A stretch of DNA of 64,000 bases from Kitasatospora sp. MAA19 (GTDB taxonomy: Bacteria; Actinomycetota; Actinomycetes; Streptomycetales; Streptomycetaceae): contig NZ_JARXYZ010000005.1 of assembly GCF_029894125.1 (NCBI RefSeq), positions 248,001 to 312,000 on the forward strand. Reading direction: 5' to 3'. The position numbers were made by a program, and so were the translations under genes. Shown here piece by piece: positions 30,006-42,255 of the stretch (position 1 is the first letter of the stretch; each line of letters begins with the position of its first letter). Under the pieces are notes generated by a model that did not search any database, was not told where the DNA came from, and was given only the letters and a program-made list of their open reading frames with translations.

Positions 30006-31232
30006 TCAGTCGCGCCAGAGCAGCAGGACCGCGCGGTCGTCGTTGATGTCCCGGGCCACCGTCTCGATCAGCGCGGACGCCGCGCCGACCCCCGCGGCCG
30101 GACCGCTGCCGGGCACCAGCCGGTCCGCCTCCCCCATCAGCCGGTCCATCCCCTCGGAGAGGTCCCGGCCCGGCTCCTCGACCATGCCGTCGGTGCACAG
30201 CATCAGCACGTCGCCGCGGTTCAGCCGGCCGTGCACCCCCTCGAACTTCGCGCCGTCGTAGATCCCGAGCAGCGGGCCCTCGGCCTCCTTGACCTCCCAG
30301 CGCCCGGCGCCCGCCAGCCGCTGCATCCCGGGCAGGTGCCCGGCCGACAGCAGCTCGTACTCGCCGGTGTCCAGGTCCAGCACCAGGTGGACGGCGGTGG
30401 CGAAGCCCTCCTCCCAGGACTGGCGCAGCAGGTAGCCGTTGGCGGCGGGCAGGAAGTCGTGCGCGGGCAGCGAGCCCACCAGGCCGCCGAAGGCGCCGGA
30501 CAGCAGCAGCGCGCGGGAGCCGGCGTCCATGCCCTTGCCGGAGACGTCCGCGAGGACCACCTCCAGCAGCCGCTGGCCCGGGCCGGTGCGGGCGGCGACC
30601 ACGAAGTCCCCGGAGAAGGACTGCCCGCCGGCCGGGCGCAGCGCCATGTCGGCGTGCCAGCCGTCCGGCAGCTCCGGCACCCGGCTCTGCACCCGCAGCC
30701 GCTCGCGCAGGTCGAACAGCATGGTCGAGCCGCCCCACCAGGGCACGCCGACCCGGGCCCGGAACTGGGCCAGCAGCAGGCCGCCCACCCCGGCGGCGCC
30801 GACCACCAGGGCCGCGCCCGGGGTCACGCCGTAGATGTAGGCCTCCGGGTTCTCGCTGGCCACCCGCTGGCCGGTGTGGATCACCGACTCGGCGGACAGG
30901 CCGAGCGCCGCCAGCGCGTACAGCACCACCAGGCTGCCGGGGCGCAGCAGCAGCGCGCCGGCCAGGATCGGCAGCACCAGCGCGGTGGGCGGCGCCCAGG
31001 CGGGCATCCAGATGTTGAGCAGGATCAGCAGCGGGACGAGCAGGGCGAGGGCGCAGAGCACCGGCCAGTCGGCGGCGCCGCCGCGGAAGTAGTCGACACC
31101 GGCCGTGCGCAGCCTTCGGCGGACCCGGCGGAGCCTCCTGCGCAACCGGGCCGTCACGGGTCCGGACGCCTGAGCGGCGCCGGGCCTCGTCGCAGTCGTC
31201 TGGGGCGGTGCGCCCGGCGGTCTGCCAGCCAT
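30006..31232 (-). CDS. Membrane-anchored PP2C-type (SpoIIE-like) protein phosphatase
   Basis: A 408-residue protein with the start taken at ATG 31230-31232, because the frame further upstream looks non-coding. After a basic N-terminus, four hydrophobic helices (about 50-170) lead to a PPM/PP2C phosphatase domain. The metal-binding motifs are SGDFV, DVSGKGMDAG, GHLPGM, CTDGMVE and the terminal NDDRAVLLLW. Such phosphatases dephosphorylate anti-anti-sigma factors or other Ser/Thr-phosphoproteins. No sensor domain other than the membrane part is seen and no anti-sigma gene is adjacent. Confidence 0.88.
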   Translation of the reverse strand: MAGRPPGAPPQTTATRPGAAQASGPVTARLRRRLRRVRRRLRTAGVDYFRGGAADWPVLCALALLVPLLILLNIWMPAWAPPTALVLPILAGALLLRPGSLVVLYALAALGLSAESVIHTGQRVASENPEAYIYGVTPGAALVVGAAGVGGLLLAQFRARVGVPWWGGSTMLFDLRERLRVQSRVPELPDGWHADMALRPAGGQSFSGDFVVAARTGPGQRLLEVVLADVSGKGMDAGSRALLLSGAFGGLVGSLPAHDFLPAANGYLLRQSWEEGFATAVHLVLDLDTGEYELLSAGHLPGMQRLAGAGRWEVKEAEGPLLGIYDGAKFEGVHGRLNRGDVLMLCTDGMVEEPGRDLSEGMDRLMGEADRLVPGSGPAAGVGAASALIETVARDINDDRAVLLLWRD

Positions 31233-31534
31233 GGGGCCCGACCTTATCCACGGGCACCGCCCGGCGTCGACGGGCCGGACCCGGGCGGGTGCGACGAGGC
31301 GCGGGACCGTCGGCCGGTTTCGGCCGATCGCCGCGGCGGCGGGCGCGGCGTCAGGAGGCGTACGCCGGTTGGGCGTACGAACCACGCGGGCGGCGCACGC
31401 GCCTCGCGTGCGCCGACGTCCGCGCGCCGGGGCCTGTGGCCGACGACACAGGCCCAGGGGTCCGGAAACGGCGGCGGCCGGCCGCGGTGGAGCGTGCGGC
31501 CGGCCGTCGGAGGAGGGTGGACGGGTGGGGTGGA
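31233..31534. other. Intergenic region, 302 bp
   Basis: It contains the rpiB terminator (31475-31506) and an 8-bp stem GGCCTGTG/CACAGGCC (31431-31438/31447-31454). No gene is seen and the promoter of the phosphatase gene is not obvious. Confidence 0.45.
31475..31506 (-). terminator. Terminator of rpiB
   Basis: CGGCCGGCCGC (31475-31485) pairs with GCGGCCGGCCG (31496-31506) over 11 bp with a 10-base loop, 29 bp after the rpiB stop. Confidence 0.65.
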
Positions 31535-32020
31535 TCAGCCCTGCGGGTGGTGGGCCGGGATGGGCGGGAGCTCGCCGGTGGTCTCGTACTCGCTCAGCAT
31601 CTCGATCCGGCGGGTGTGCCGCGGCTCGCCGCTGTAGGGGGTGTTGAGGAAGACCTCGACGAACTTGGTGGCCTCCTCCAGCGTGTGCATGCGGCCGCCG
31701 ACGGAGACCACGTTGGCGTTGTTGTGCTCGCGGCCGAGCCCGGCGGTCTGCTCGCTCCAGGCCAGCGCCGCCCGCACGCCCTTGACCTTGTTGGCGGCGA
31801 TCGCCTCACCGTTGCCCGAGCCGCCGATGACGACGCCCAGCGCCTCCGGGTCGGCGGCGGTGCGCTCGGCGGCGCGCAGGCAGAACGGCGGGTAGTCGTC
31901 CTCGGCGTCGTAGATGTGCGGCCCGCAGTCGACCGGCTCGTGCCCGGCCTCCTTGAGCCACTCCACGAGGTGGTTCTTCAGTTCGTATCCGGCATGGTCT
32001 GAGCCCAGGTACACGCGCAT
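31535..32020 (-). CDS. rpiB: Ribose-5-phosphate isomerase B
   Basis: A 161-residue RpiB/LacAB-family enzyme that interconverts ribose-5-phosphate and ribulose-5-phosphate in the pentose phosphate pathway. The N-terminal SDHAGYELK and the phosphate-binding GGSGNGEAIAANK are diagnostic. The start ATG 32018-32020 reads MRVYLGSDHAG and gives the normal length. It follows bioY by 44 bp, so the two may be co-transcribed. Confidence 0.95.
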   Translation of the reverse strand: MRVYLGSDHAGYELKNHLVEWLKEAGHEPVDCGPHIYDAEDDYPPFCLRAAERTAADPEALGVVIGGSGNGEAIAANKVKGVRAALAWSEQTAGLGREHNNANVVSVGGRMHTLEEATKFVEVFLNTPYSGEPRHTRRIEMLSEYETTGELPPIPAHHPQG

Positions 32021-32064
32021 GCCATGAGTGTGGCATGCGCGTGCGCCCGGACCCGGCAGGGGGC

Positions 32065-32664
32065 TCACCGCTTCGCGGCGAACTTCCAGACCAGCGGCAG
32101 GGCGCCGGCGGCGAAGGCGGCCTTCAGGGCGTCGCCGACCAGGTAGGGGTAGAGGCCCAGCTCGGCGGCCCGGGCGAGCGGGACGTGCAGCGACAGGGCC
32201 AGGTACGGGACGCCGACCGCGTAGATGGCGAGGCTGCCGAGGACCATGGTGACGGCGGTGTTCACCGGGGTGCGGTCGGCGCCACGGCGGGCCAGCGCGC
32301 CGGTCAGGGCGGCCGCGAGGACGAAGCCGAGCACGTAGCCGAACGAGGGCATCGCCCAGCCGGAGGTGCCCTCGGCGAACCAGGGCACGCCCGCCAGGCC
32401 GGCCAGCAGGTAGAGGCCGAGCGAGGCGACGCCGCGGCGGGCGCCGAGCGCGGTGCCGACCAGCAGCGCGGCGAAGGTCTGGCCGGTGACCGGCACCGGC
32501 GAGCCGGGGACGTTCACCGACAGCTGGGCGGCCACGCCGGTCAGGGCGGCGCCGCCGGCCACCAGGGCCAGGTCGCGGGCCTGGGCGCCGAGGCGGGTGG
32601 TGGCGGCGGGCAGCAGGTCGGCGAGGACGGCGCGGCGCGCTATCGGGGTGGTGGCAGTGGCCAT
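32065..32664 (-). CDS. bioY: Biotin transporter BioY (ECF S-component)
   Basis: A 199-residue integral membrane protein with about six helices. The BioY signatures VPGSPVPVTGQTFAALLVG, LYLLAGLAGVPWFA and GYVLGFVLAA are clear. It binds biotin and normally pairs with the shared EcfAT module, which is not encoded here. The start ATG 32662-32664 has a GGAGACC box. A 10-bp-spaced GTGAAC repeat lies just upstream. Confidence 0.93.
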   Translation of the reverse strand: MATATTPIARRAVLADLLPAATTRLGAQARDLALVAGGAALTGVAAQLSVNVPGSPVPVTGQTFAALLVGTALGARRGVASLGLYLLAGLAGVPWFAEGTSGWAMPSFGYVLGFVLAAALTGALARRGADRTPVNTAVTMVLGSLAIYAVGVPYLALSLHVPLARAAELGLYPYLVGDALKAAFAAGALPLVWKFAAKR

Positions 32665-32695
32665 CAGGGGTCTCCTCCGTGGGGTGCTCAGGTGA

Positions 32696-32711
32696 GTGAA
32701 CACCTGTGAAC
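32696..32711. promoter_or_regulatory. Direct-repeat operator candidate upstream of bioY
   Basis: Two GTGAAC hexamers begin at 32696 and 32706, exactly one helical turn apart, 32-47 bp before the bioY ATG. An overlapping AGGTG/CACCT inverted repeat (32690-32694/32701-32705) adds symmetry. Confidence 0.4.
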
Positions 32712-32886
32712 CTACGCGGTGATCCACTGCGTCACCGTCACGGTTTCGGACAAAGCCCCGCCCTCGACCGTTGTCGGAACCGGCCCATCGGGGCCCGCGC
32801 CAACGCTCTGTCATCGAACGAACCCACCGCGTCACCGGTCGGTCCGCATGGTGGTCCCGAGGTCCGCGCTCCTGGCATGAACAGAG

Positions 32887-34350
32887 GTGCCCACGGATAT
32901 TGGACAGCTCATGCCGTATTCCGAACAGTCTGGATCCAGCCCTATGGCCCCCACCTCCGCGCCCGGGACCACCGGCACCGACAGTCCCCCGGCCACCGGC
33001 CAGCAGCTCTCGCACGGCCTCAAGCAGCGCCACCTGTCGATGATCGCGCTGGGCGGGGTGATCGGCGCAGGCCTGTTCGTCGGCTCCGGCGCGGGCATCG
33101 CGGCCGCCGGTCCGGCGATCATCCTCGCGTTCCTCCTCTCCGGTCTGCTGGTCATGCTGATCATGCGGATGCTCGGCGAGATGTCCGCCGCCCGCCCCGC
33201 CTCCGGGTCGTTCTCGGTGCACGCCGAGAAGGAGATCGGCCCCTGGGCCGGGATCACGGCCGGCTGGATGTACTGGGTGATGCTGTGCTGCGGCGTCGCC
33301 GCCGAGGCCACCGCCGCCGGAAAGATCGTCAACGGCTGGGTCCCCGGAGTCTCCTCCTGGGTCTGGGTCGGCCTGTTCATGGTCTTCTTCTGCGTCAGCA
33401 ACCTCACCGCGGTGAAGAACTTCGGCGAGTTCGAGTTCTGGTTCGCCACCATCAAGGTCGCCGCGATCATCGCCTTCCTGGTCCTCGGCGGGCTCGGCAT
33501 CGCCGGGGTGATAGGCCCCGGCGCCCCCGGCACCCACAACCTGACCGGCGAGGGCGGCTTCCTGCCCACCGGGGTCAACGGGCTGATCGTCGGACTGCTC
33601 GCCTCGGTCTTCGCCTACGGCGGCCTGGAGACCGTGACCATCGCCGCCGCCGAGTCCGACGACCCCCGCAAGAACGTCGCCAACGCGGTGCGCACGGCGG
33701 TGTGGCGGATCGCGATCTTCTACATCGGCTCGATGGCCCTGGTCGTCACCCTGGTCTCCTGGAAGGACCCGGCGGTGGTCGCCGACGGCCCGTACGTCAC
33801 CGTGCTGCGGCACCTCGGGGTGTCCGGCGCCGGAACGATCATGCAGGTGGTGGTGCTGATCGCGCTGCTCTCCGCGATGAACGCCAACATCTACGGCGCC
33901 TCCCGGATGGCGTACTCGCTGGTCGGCCGCGGCCAGGGCCCCCGGGCGCTCGCCAAGGTGAGCGGCGGGGTGCCGCGCCGGGCCGTGCTGGCCTCCTGCC
34001 TGTTCGGCTTCGGCGCCGTGCTGGCCGCCAAGTTCTGGCCGGCCACCGTCTTCACCTGGCTGATGAACACCACCGGCGTGGCCATCCTCGTGGTCTGGCT
34101 GTTCATCTGCGCGGTCCAGCTGCGGATGCGCCGCCGGCTGGAGCGAGAGGCGCCCGAACTGCTCACCGTGAAGATGTGGGGCTACCCGTACCTGACCTGG
34201 ATCGCGATGGCCGCCGTGGCCGGCATCCTCGCCCTGATGACCACCACCGAGGACAACCGGCAGCAGCTGTACGCGGCCGGGGTACTGGTCGCCCTGCTGA
34301 TCGTCGCCGGCCTGGTCAAGCAGCGCCGGGACGCGGCCGCCACCCGCTGA
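32887..34350 (+). CDS. Amino-acid permease (APC family, GabP/AnsP-like)
   Basis: A 487-residue transporter with twelve predicted helices. The first helix carries the APC signature SMIALGGVIGAGLFVGSG, and ESDDPRKNVANAVRTAVWRI follows helix 6. It should take up an amino acid or gamma-aminobutyrate by proton symport. Starts at GTG 32887, ATG 32911 or ATG 32944 are all possible since none has a strong ribosome site. The first 40 residues are polar and poorly conserved, so the true start may be downstream. It stands alone and ends at a shared terminator. Confidence 0.88.
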   Translation: MPTDIGQLMPYSEQSGSSPMAPTSAPGTTGTDSPPATGQQLSHGLKQRHLSMIALGGVIGAGLFVGSGAGIAAAGPAIILAFLLSGLLVMLIMRMLGEMSAARPASGSFSVHAEKEIGPWAGITAGWMYWVMLCCGVAAEATAAGKIVNGWVPGVSSWVWVGLFMVFFCVSNLTAVKNFGEFEFWFATIKVAAIIAFLVLGGLGIAGVIGPGAPGTHNLTGEGGFLPTGVNGLIVGLLASVFAYGGLETVTIAAAESDDPRKNVANAVRTAVWRIAIFYIGSMALVVTLVSWKDPAVVADGPYVTVLRHLGVSGAGTIMQVVVLIALLSAMNANIYGASRMAYSLVGRGQGPRALAKVSGGVPRRAVLASCLFGFGAVLAAKFWPATVFTWLMNTTGVAILVVWLFICAVQLRMRRRLEREAPELLTVKMWGYPYLTWIAMAAVAGILALMTTTEDNRQQLYAAGVLVALLIVAGLVKQRRDAAATR

Positions 34351-34357
34351 GCCCGGA

Positions 34358-34402
34358 ACGCGCGAGGGCCCGGTACCTGGTCGGTACCGGGCCCTCGCGC
34401 GT
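34358..34402. terminator. Bidirectional terminator after the permease gene
   Basis: Arms 34358-34377 and 34383-34402 are perfectly complementary over 20 bp with a TGGTC loop, 7 bp after each convergent stop codon. Confidence 0.88.
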
Positions 34403-34408
34403 CCGGCG

Positions 34409-35041
34409 CTACTCGAAGGACGGGCCCGCCGTACGGGTCCGCTTGATCTCGTAGAAGCCCGGGGTGGAGGCCACCAGCAGGGTGCCGTCCCAGAGCCGGG
34501 CCGCGGCCTCGCCCTTCGGGGCCGGGGTGACCACCGGGCCGAAGAAGGCGACCCGCTCGCCGTCCGCGCCCTCCACCGCGATCACCGGGGTGCCGACGTC
34601 CTCGCCGACCAGGGTGATGCCCTCCTTGTGCGAGGCGCGCAGGGCCTCGTCGTACGCGTCCGTGTCGGCCGCGTCCGCCAGCTCCGCGGGCAGCCCGGCG
34701 GCCACCAGCGCCGCCTCGACGGTCTCCCGGTTCTGCGGCAGGCCCTGGTTGTGGAAGCGCAGGCCCAGCTCGGTGTAGAGCCGGCCCAGCACCTCGTCGC
34801 CGTGCTGCTGGGCGGCCGCGATGCACACCCGCACCGCGCCCCAGGCGTTGTCCAGCAGCTCGCGGTAGTTCTGCGGGAGGTCGCGGTGCTCGTTCAGCAC
34901 CGACAGGCTCATCACGTGCCAGTTCACGTCCACCGGACGCAGCTGCTGGACCTCGATCAGCCAGCGGGACGTCATCCACGCCCACGGGCAGGCCGGGTCG
35001 AACCAGAAGTCGGCGGTCTTGCGCTCAGCGGCAGTCGTCAC
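34409..35041 (-). CDS. DsbA-family mycothiol-dependent nitroreductase-like protein (Rv2466c family)
   Basis: A 210-residue thioredoxin-fold oxidoreductase. The start GTG 35039-35041 reads TTAAERKTADFWF; an AAGGAC site precedes it. The whole sequence follows the Mycobacterium tuberculosis Rv2466c plan, including the HVMSLSVLNE segment, EDVGTPVI and a C-terminal FYEIKRTR. The active site is Cys18-Pro-Trp-Ala21, so only the first cysteine of the CPWC motif remains, which would fit a monothiol mechanism with mycothiol. It lies next to pepN, divergently transcribed. Confidence 0.88.
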   Translation of the reverse strand: MTTAAERKTADFWFDPACPWAWMTSRWLIEVQQLRPVDVNWHVMSLSVLNEHRDLPQNYRELLDNAWGAVRVCIAAAQQHGDEVLGRLYTELGLRFHNQGLPQNRETVEAALVAAGLPAELADAADTDAYDEALRASHKEGITLVGEDVGTPVIAVEGADGERVAFFGPVVTPAPKGEAAARLWDGTLLVASTPGFYEIKRTRTAGPSFE

Positions 35042-35265
35042 GGCTGTCGTCCTTCGTGAGGTGATAACGAGGCGGGGAGGTGTTCCACCCCCTGCCCCAA
35101 CACCCGCCCGGCGCCGCTGATTCCGGCCCCGCCGGGGCGGCCTGTGCAATGGTACCGGCGAGGGAGGGCGTGAAAGGATGCCCCCGCGGGGCGCAGGACA
35201 CCGCGCACCGAGACCGCACCACCCACAGACGCACCACCGTGCGAGCCGGACAAAGGAGTACCGCC

Positions 35266-37830
35266 GTGCCGGGCAAAAACCTGAGCCGCGACGAAGCCCA
35301 GCAGCGGGCCAGCATCCTGGCCGTGGACAGTTACCGGGTCCGGCTGGACGTGACCTCCGCACCCGACCCGGCGGCCGCCACCTTCCGCTCCACCACCACC
35401 GTGGCCTTCCGCTGCTCCCAGCCCGGCGCCGCCACCTTCCTCGACCTGCTCGCCCCGGCCGTCCGCTCGGTCACCCTCAACGGCCGCTCGATCGACCCGG
35501 CCACCGCCTACGACGGCGCCCGCGTGCACGTCGACGGCCTCGCCGCCGAGAACGTCCTCACCGTCGAGGCGGACTGCGCCTACAGCCGCACCGGCGAGGG
35601 CCTGCACCGCTTCACCGACCCGGTGGACGGCGAGACCTACCTCTACACCCACTACGAGCCGGCCGACGCCCGCCGGGTCTTCGCGACCTTCGAACAGCCC
35701 GACCTGAAGGCCCCGTTCAGCTTCACCGTGACCGCCCCGGCCGCCTGGGACGTCTGGTCCAACGCCGTCCACGAGGACGTCGTCGAGGAAGGTGCCGCCC
35801 GCACCTGGGAGTTCGCGCCGACCAAGCCGATCTCCACCTACCTCACCGCCGTCGTGGCCGGCCCCTACCACGTCGCCCGCGACCACTACAGCCGCGAGCT
35901 CGCCGACGGCACCACCCTGGAGATCCCGCTCTCCGCGATGTGCCGCAAGTCCCTCGCCCCGTCCTTCGACGCGGACGAGATCCTCGGCGTCACCAAGCTC
36001 GGACTCGACTTCTTCCACGAGGAGTTCGACTACCCGTACCCCTTCGGCAAGTACGACCAGGCGTTCGTCCCCGAGTACAACATCGGCGCCATGGAGAACC
36101 CCGGCTGCGTCACCTTCCGCGAGGAGTTCGTCTTCCGCTCGAAGGTCACCGACGCCGCCTACGAGGGCCGCGCCAACGTCATCCTGCACGAGATGGCGCA
36201 CATGTGGTTCGGCGACCTGGTCACCATGCGCTGGTGGGACGACCTGTGGCTGAAGGAGTCCTTCGCCGACTTCATGGGCTCCTACGGCCTGATCGGCGCC
36301 CGCACCCGGTACTCCTCCGCCTGGGTCACCTTCGCCAACCAGCGCAAGGCCTGGGCCTACCGGCAGGACCAGTTCCCCACCACCCACCCGATCACCGCCG
36401 ACATCCGCGACCTCGAGGACGCCAAGCTCAACTTCGACGGCATCACCTACGCCAAGGGCGCCGCCGTCCTCAAGCAGCTGGTCGCGTACGTCGGCTCCGA
36501 GGCCTTCTTCGAGGGCGCCCGCCGCTACTTCCAGCGCCACGCCTTCGGCAACACCGAACTCGCCGACCTGCTGGACGTCCTGGAGGAGACCAGCGGCCGC
36601 GACCTCAAGGCCTGGGCCGCCGCCTGGCTGCAGACCGCCGGGGTCGACTCGCTCACCCCGCAGGTCACCACCGACGCCGAGGGCCGGATCACCGAACTCG
36701 CCGTCCTCCAGGACGGGGAGGTGCTGCGCCCGCACCGGATCGCGGTCGGCCTCTACGACCGGGACGCCGACGGCTCCCTGGTGCGCACCGGGCGGATCGA
36801 GCTCGACGTCACCGGCAACCGCACCGTCGTCGCCGAGGCCGCCGGCCGCCCCCGCCCGGCACTGGTGCTGCTCAACGACGAGGACCTCACCTACTGCAAG
36901 ATCCGCTTCGACGCCGAGTCGCTGCAGACCCTGCGCGCCGGCCTCGGCGACATCCACGACGAACTGGCCCGGGCGCTGGCCTGGTCCGCCGTCTGGAACC
37001 TCACCCGGGACGGCCTGATGCCGGCCCGCGACTACGTCGCCCTGGTGCTGCGCTTCGCCGGCCAGGAGGGCAACATCGGCGTGCTGCAGTCGCTGCACAC
37101 CCAGGCCAAGACCGCCGTCGACCTGTACGCCGACCCGAACTGGCGCGCCGAGGGCGGCCGGCTGCTGGCCGACGGCGCCCTGCGCGAGCTGCGCGAGGCC
37201 GTCCCCGGCAGCGACCACCAGCTGGCCTGGGCCCGCTTCCTCGCCCAGACCGCGGGCGGCGCCGAGCACCTCGGCCTGGTCCGCGGCCTGCTGGCCGGCA
37301 GCGCCCGGATCGACGGCCTGGACGTCGACCAGGAGCTGCGCTGGTCGCTGTGGCTGGCGCTGGCCGCCGCCGGCCAGGCCGGTGACGAGGAGCTGGCCGG
37401 GGAGCTGGCCGCCGACAACACCGCCAGCGGCAAGCGCCGGTACACCCAGTGCCTGGCCGCCCGGCCCACAGCCGAGGCCAAGGCCGTCGCCTGGTCGGCC
37501 GTCGTCGACTCCGAGGAGCTGCCGAACGCCCTGGTCGAGGCCAACATCGCGGGCTTCGCGGTGCCCGCCCACCGCGACCTGACCGCGCTCTACGCGGCGC
37601 CCTACTTCAAGCTGCTGGAGCGGGTCTGGTCCGAGCGGACCATCGAGATCGCGATGCGGATCGTCGGCGGGTTCTTCCCGCACGCCCAGACCGACGAGCA
37701 GACCCTGGCCGAGGCCGACGCCTGGCTGGACGGCCACCCGCAGGCCGCGCCGGCGCTGCGCCGCCTGGTGCTGGAGTGCCGCGACGACCTGGCCCGCGCG
37801 CTGCGGGCGCAGGCCTGCGACCGGGCCTGA
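35266..37830 (+). CDS. pepN: Aminopeptidase N (M1 metallopeptidase)
   Basis: An 854-residue cytoplasmic zinc aminopeptidase that removes N-terminal residues from peptides. The exopeptidase motif GAMEN is at 274-278. The zinc site HExxH is at 308-312 with the third ligand Glu331 exactly 18 residues on. The ERAP1-like C-terminal domain is present. The start GTG 35266 has an excellent AAAGGAG box (35252-35258); the longer frame upstream is rejected. It is a conserved streptomycete gene, monocistronic here. Confidence 0.97.
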   Translation: MPGKNLSRDEAQQRASILAVDSYRVRLDVTSAPDPAAATFRSTTTVAFRCSQPGAATFLDLLAPAVRSVTLNGRSIDPATAYDGARVHVDGLAAENVLTVEADCAYSRTGEGLHRFTDPVDGETYLYTHYEPADARRVFATFEQPDLKAPFSFTVTAPAAWDVWSNAVHEDVVEEGAARTWEFAPTKPISTYLTAVVAGPYHVARDHYSRELADGTTLEIPLSAMCRKSLAPSFDADEILGVTKLGLDFFHEEFDYPYPFGKYDQAFVPEYNIGAMENPGCVTFREEFVFRSKVTDAAYEGRANVILHEMAHMWFGDLVTMRWWDDLWLKESFADFMGSYGLIGARTRYSSAWVTFANQRKAWAYRQDQFPTTHPITADIRDLEDAKLNFDGITYAKGAAVLKQLVAYVGSEAFFEGARRYFQRHAFGNTELADLLDVLEETSGRDLKAWAAAWLQTAGVDSLTPQVTTDAEGRITELAVLQDGEVLRPHRIAVGLYDRDADGSLVRTGRIELDVTGNRTVVAEAAGRPRPALVLLNDEDLTYCKIRFDAESLQTLRAGLGDIHDELARALAWSAVWNLTRDGLMPARDYVALVLRFAGQEGNIGVLQSLHTQAKTAVDLYADPNWRAEGGRLLADGALRELREAVPGSDHQLAWARFLAQTAGGAEHLGLVRGLLAGSARIDGLDVDQELRWSLWLALAAAGQAGDEELAGELAADNTASGKRRYTQCLAARPTAEAKAVAWSAVVDSEELPNALVEANIAGFAVPAHRDLTALYAAPYFKLLERVWSERTIEIAMRIVGGFFPHAQTDEQTLAEADAWLDGHPQAAPALRRLVLECRDDLARALRAQACDRA

Positions 37831-37841
37831 CGCACAGGGGT

Positions 37842-37871
37842 GAAGGGCCCGCCGTGTCCGGCGGGCCCTTC
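37842..37871. terminator. Terminator after pepN
   Basis: GAAGGGCCCGCCG (37842-37854) pairs perfectly with CGGCGGGCCCTTC (37859-37871) around a TGTC loop. It lies between convergent pepN and the chitinase gene. Confidence 0.85.
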
Positions 37872-37913
37872 GGCGTTCGGGGGGGCGGTCGGTCGGGCCA
37901 GCCCGTCAGCCGG

Positions 37914-39221
<1,308 letters not shown>

Positions 39222-39249
39222 ACCGGACCTGTTCTCTGAATGAGCGTCA

Positions 39250-39265
39250 ATTGGTCTGGACCAGA
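39250..39265. promoter_or_regulatory. DasR-type operator (dre) upstream of the second chitinase gene
   Basis: ATTGGTCTGGACCAGA matches ACTGGTCTAGACCACT at 12 of 16 positions, with a near-perfect GGTCTGGACC core. It lies just downstream of the predicted transcription start of the leftward gene, where a bound repressor would block initiation. Confidence 0.8.
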
Positions 39266-39271
39266 TGGGAT

Positions 39272-39303
39272 AGAGGTTTAGTCCATCGCGGCACAGCGCA
39301 CAA
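39272..39303 (-). promoter_or_regulatory. Promoter of the second chitinase gene with a weak second dre
   Basis: On the minus strand TTGTGC (39298-39303) and TAAACC (39275-39280) are spaced 17 bp. The -10 lies inside AGAGGTTTAGTCCATC (39272-39287), which matches the DasR consensus at 10 of 16 positions, so two DasR dimers may bind side by side. Confidence 0.5.
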
Positions 39304-39335
39304 GAGGCCGGGCACAGGTGGGGCAGCATGCAAAA

Positions 39336-39366
39336 GAGGCCGGACCGCGAAGTGCGGTCCGGCCTC
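39336..39366 (-). terminator. Terminator of acnA
   Basis: GAGGCCGGACCGC (39336-39348) pairs perfectly with GCGGTCCGGCCTC (39354-39366) around GAAGT, 22 bp after the acnA stop. Confidence 0.85.
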
Positions 39367-39387
39367 CCTTGAGGCCTGTGCCGAGGC

Positions 39388-42033
<2,646 letters not shown>

Positions 42034-42081
42034 GACGGACTCCTTCTGGGTGCTTCGCGCGATATCCGGCCGCCGCGGTGG

Positions 42082-42110
42082 TAAGGTCAGCCTTACTTAG
42101 GCCCACCTTG
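42082..42110. promoter_or_regulatory. Iron-box-like (DmdR1/IdeR) sites in the acnA leader
   Basis: Read on the minus strand, 42082-42100 agrees with the iron-box consensus TTAGGTTAGGCTCACCTAA at 14 of 19 positions, with AGGCT and ACCT intact. An overlapping plus-strand copy at 42092-42110 agrees at 12 of 19. Both lie between the predicted start of transcription and the acnA start codon. Confidence 0.4.
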
Positions 42111-42141
42111 CCCGCATCGCCGGCGAGCGCCTCTCGGCAAG

Positions 42142-42193
42142 TATCTTGATGTCGAGATATATCGTAAGGGGCAGTTATCTCGATGTCGAGATA
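42142..42193 (-). promoter_or_regulatory. acnA promoter bracketed by two palindromic operators
   Basis: On the minus strand TCGACA (42184-42189) and TACGAT (42161-42166) are spaced 17 bp. The palindrome TATCTCGATGTCGAGATA (42176-42193) covers the -35. A second copy with one changed base, TATCTTGATGTCGAGATA (42142-42159), covers the start of transcription. The copies are 34 bp apart in the same orientation. The motif type resembles MarR- or TetR-family sites; the regulator is not in this window. Confidence 0.7.
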
Positions 42194-42255
42194 AACCATA
42201 GTGCATGCCGCCGCCTTCACCACCGCAGGCATGCCCGGGTGCACAACGGCGCAGG

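Noticed and set aside
32690..32711. bioY repeats as a PHO box
   Set aside because: PhoP direct repeats in streptomycetes are 11 bp apart; these are 10 bp apart and bioY is not a typical PhoP target.
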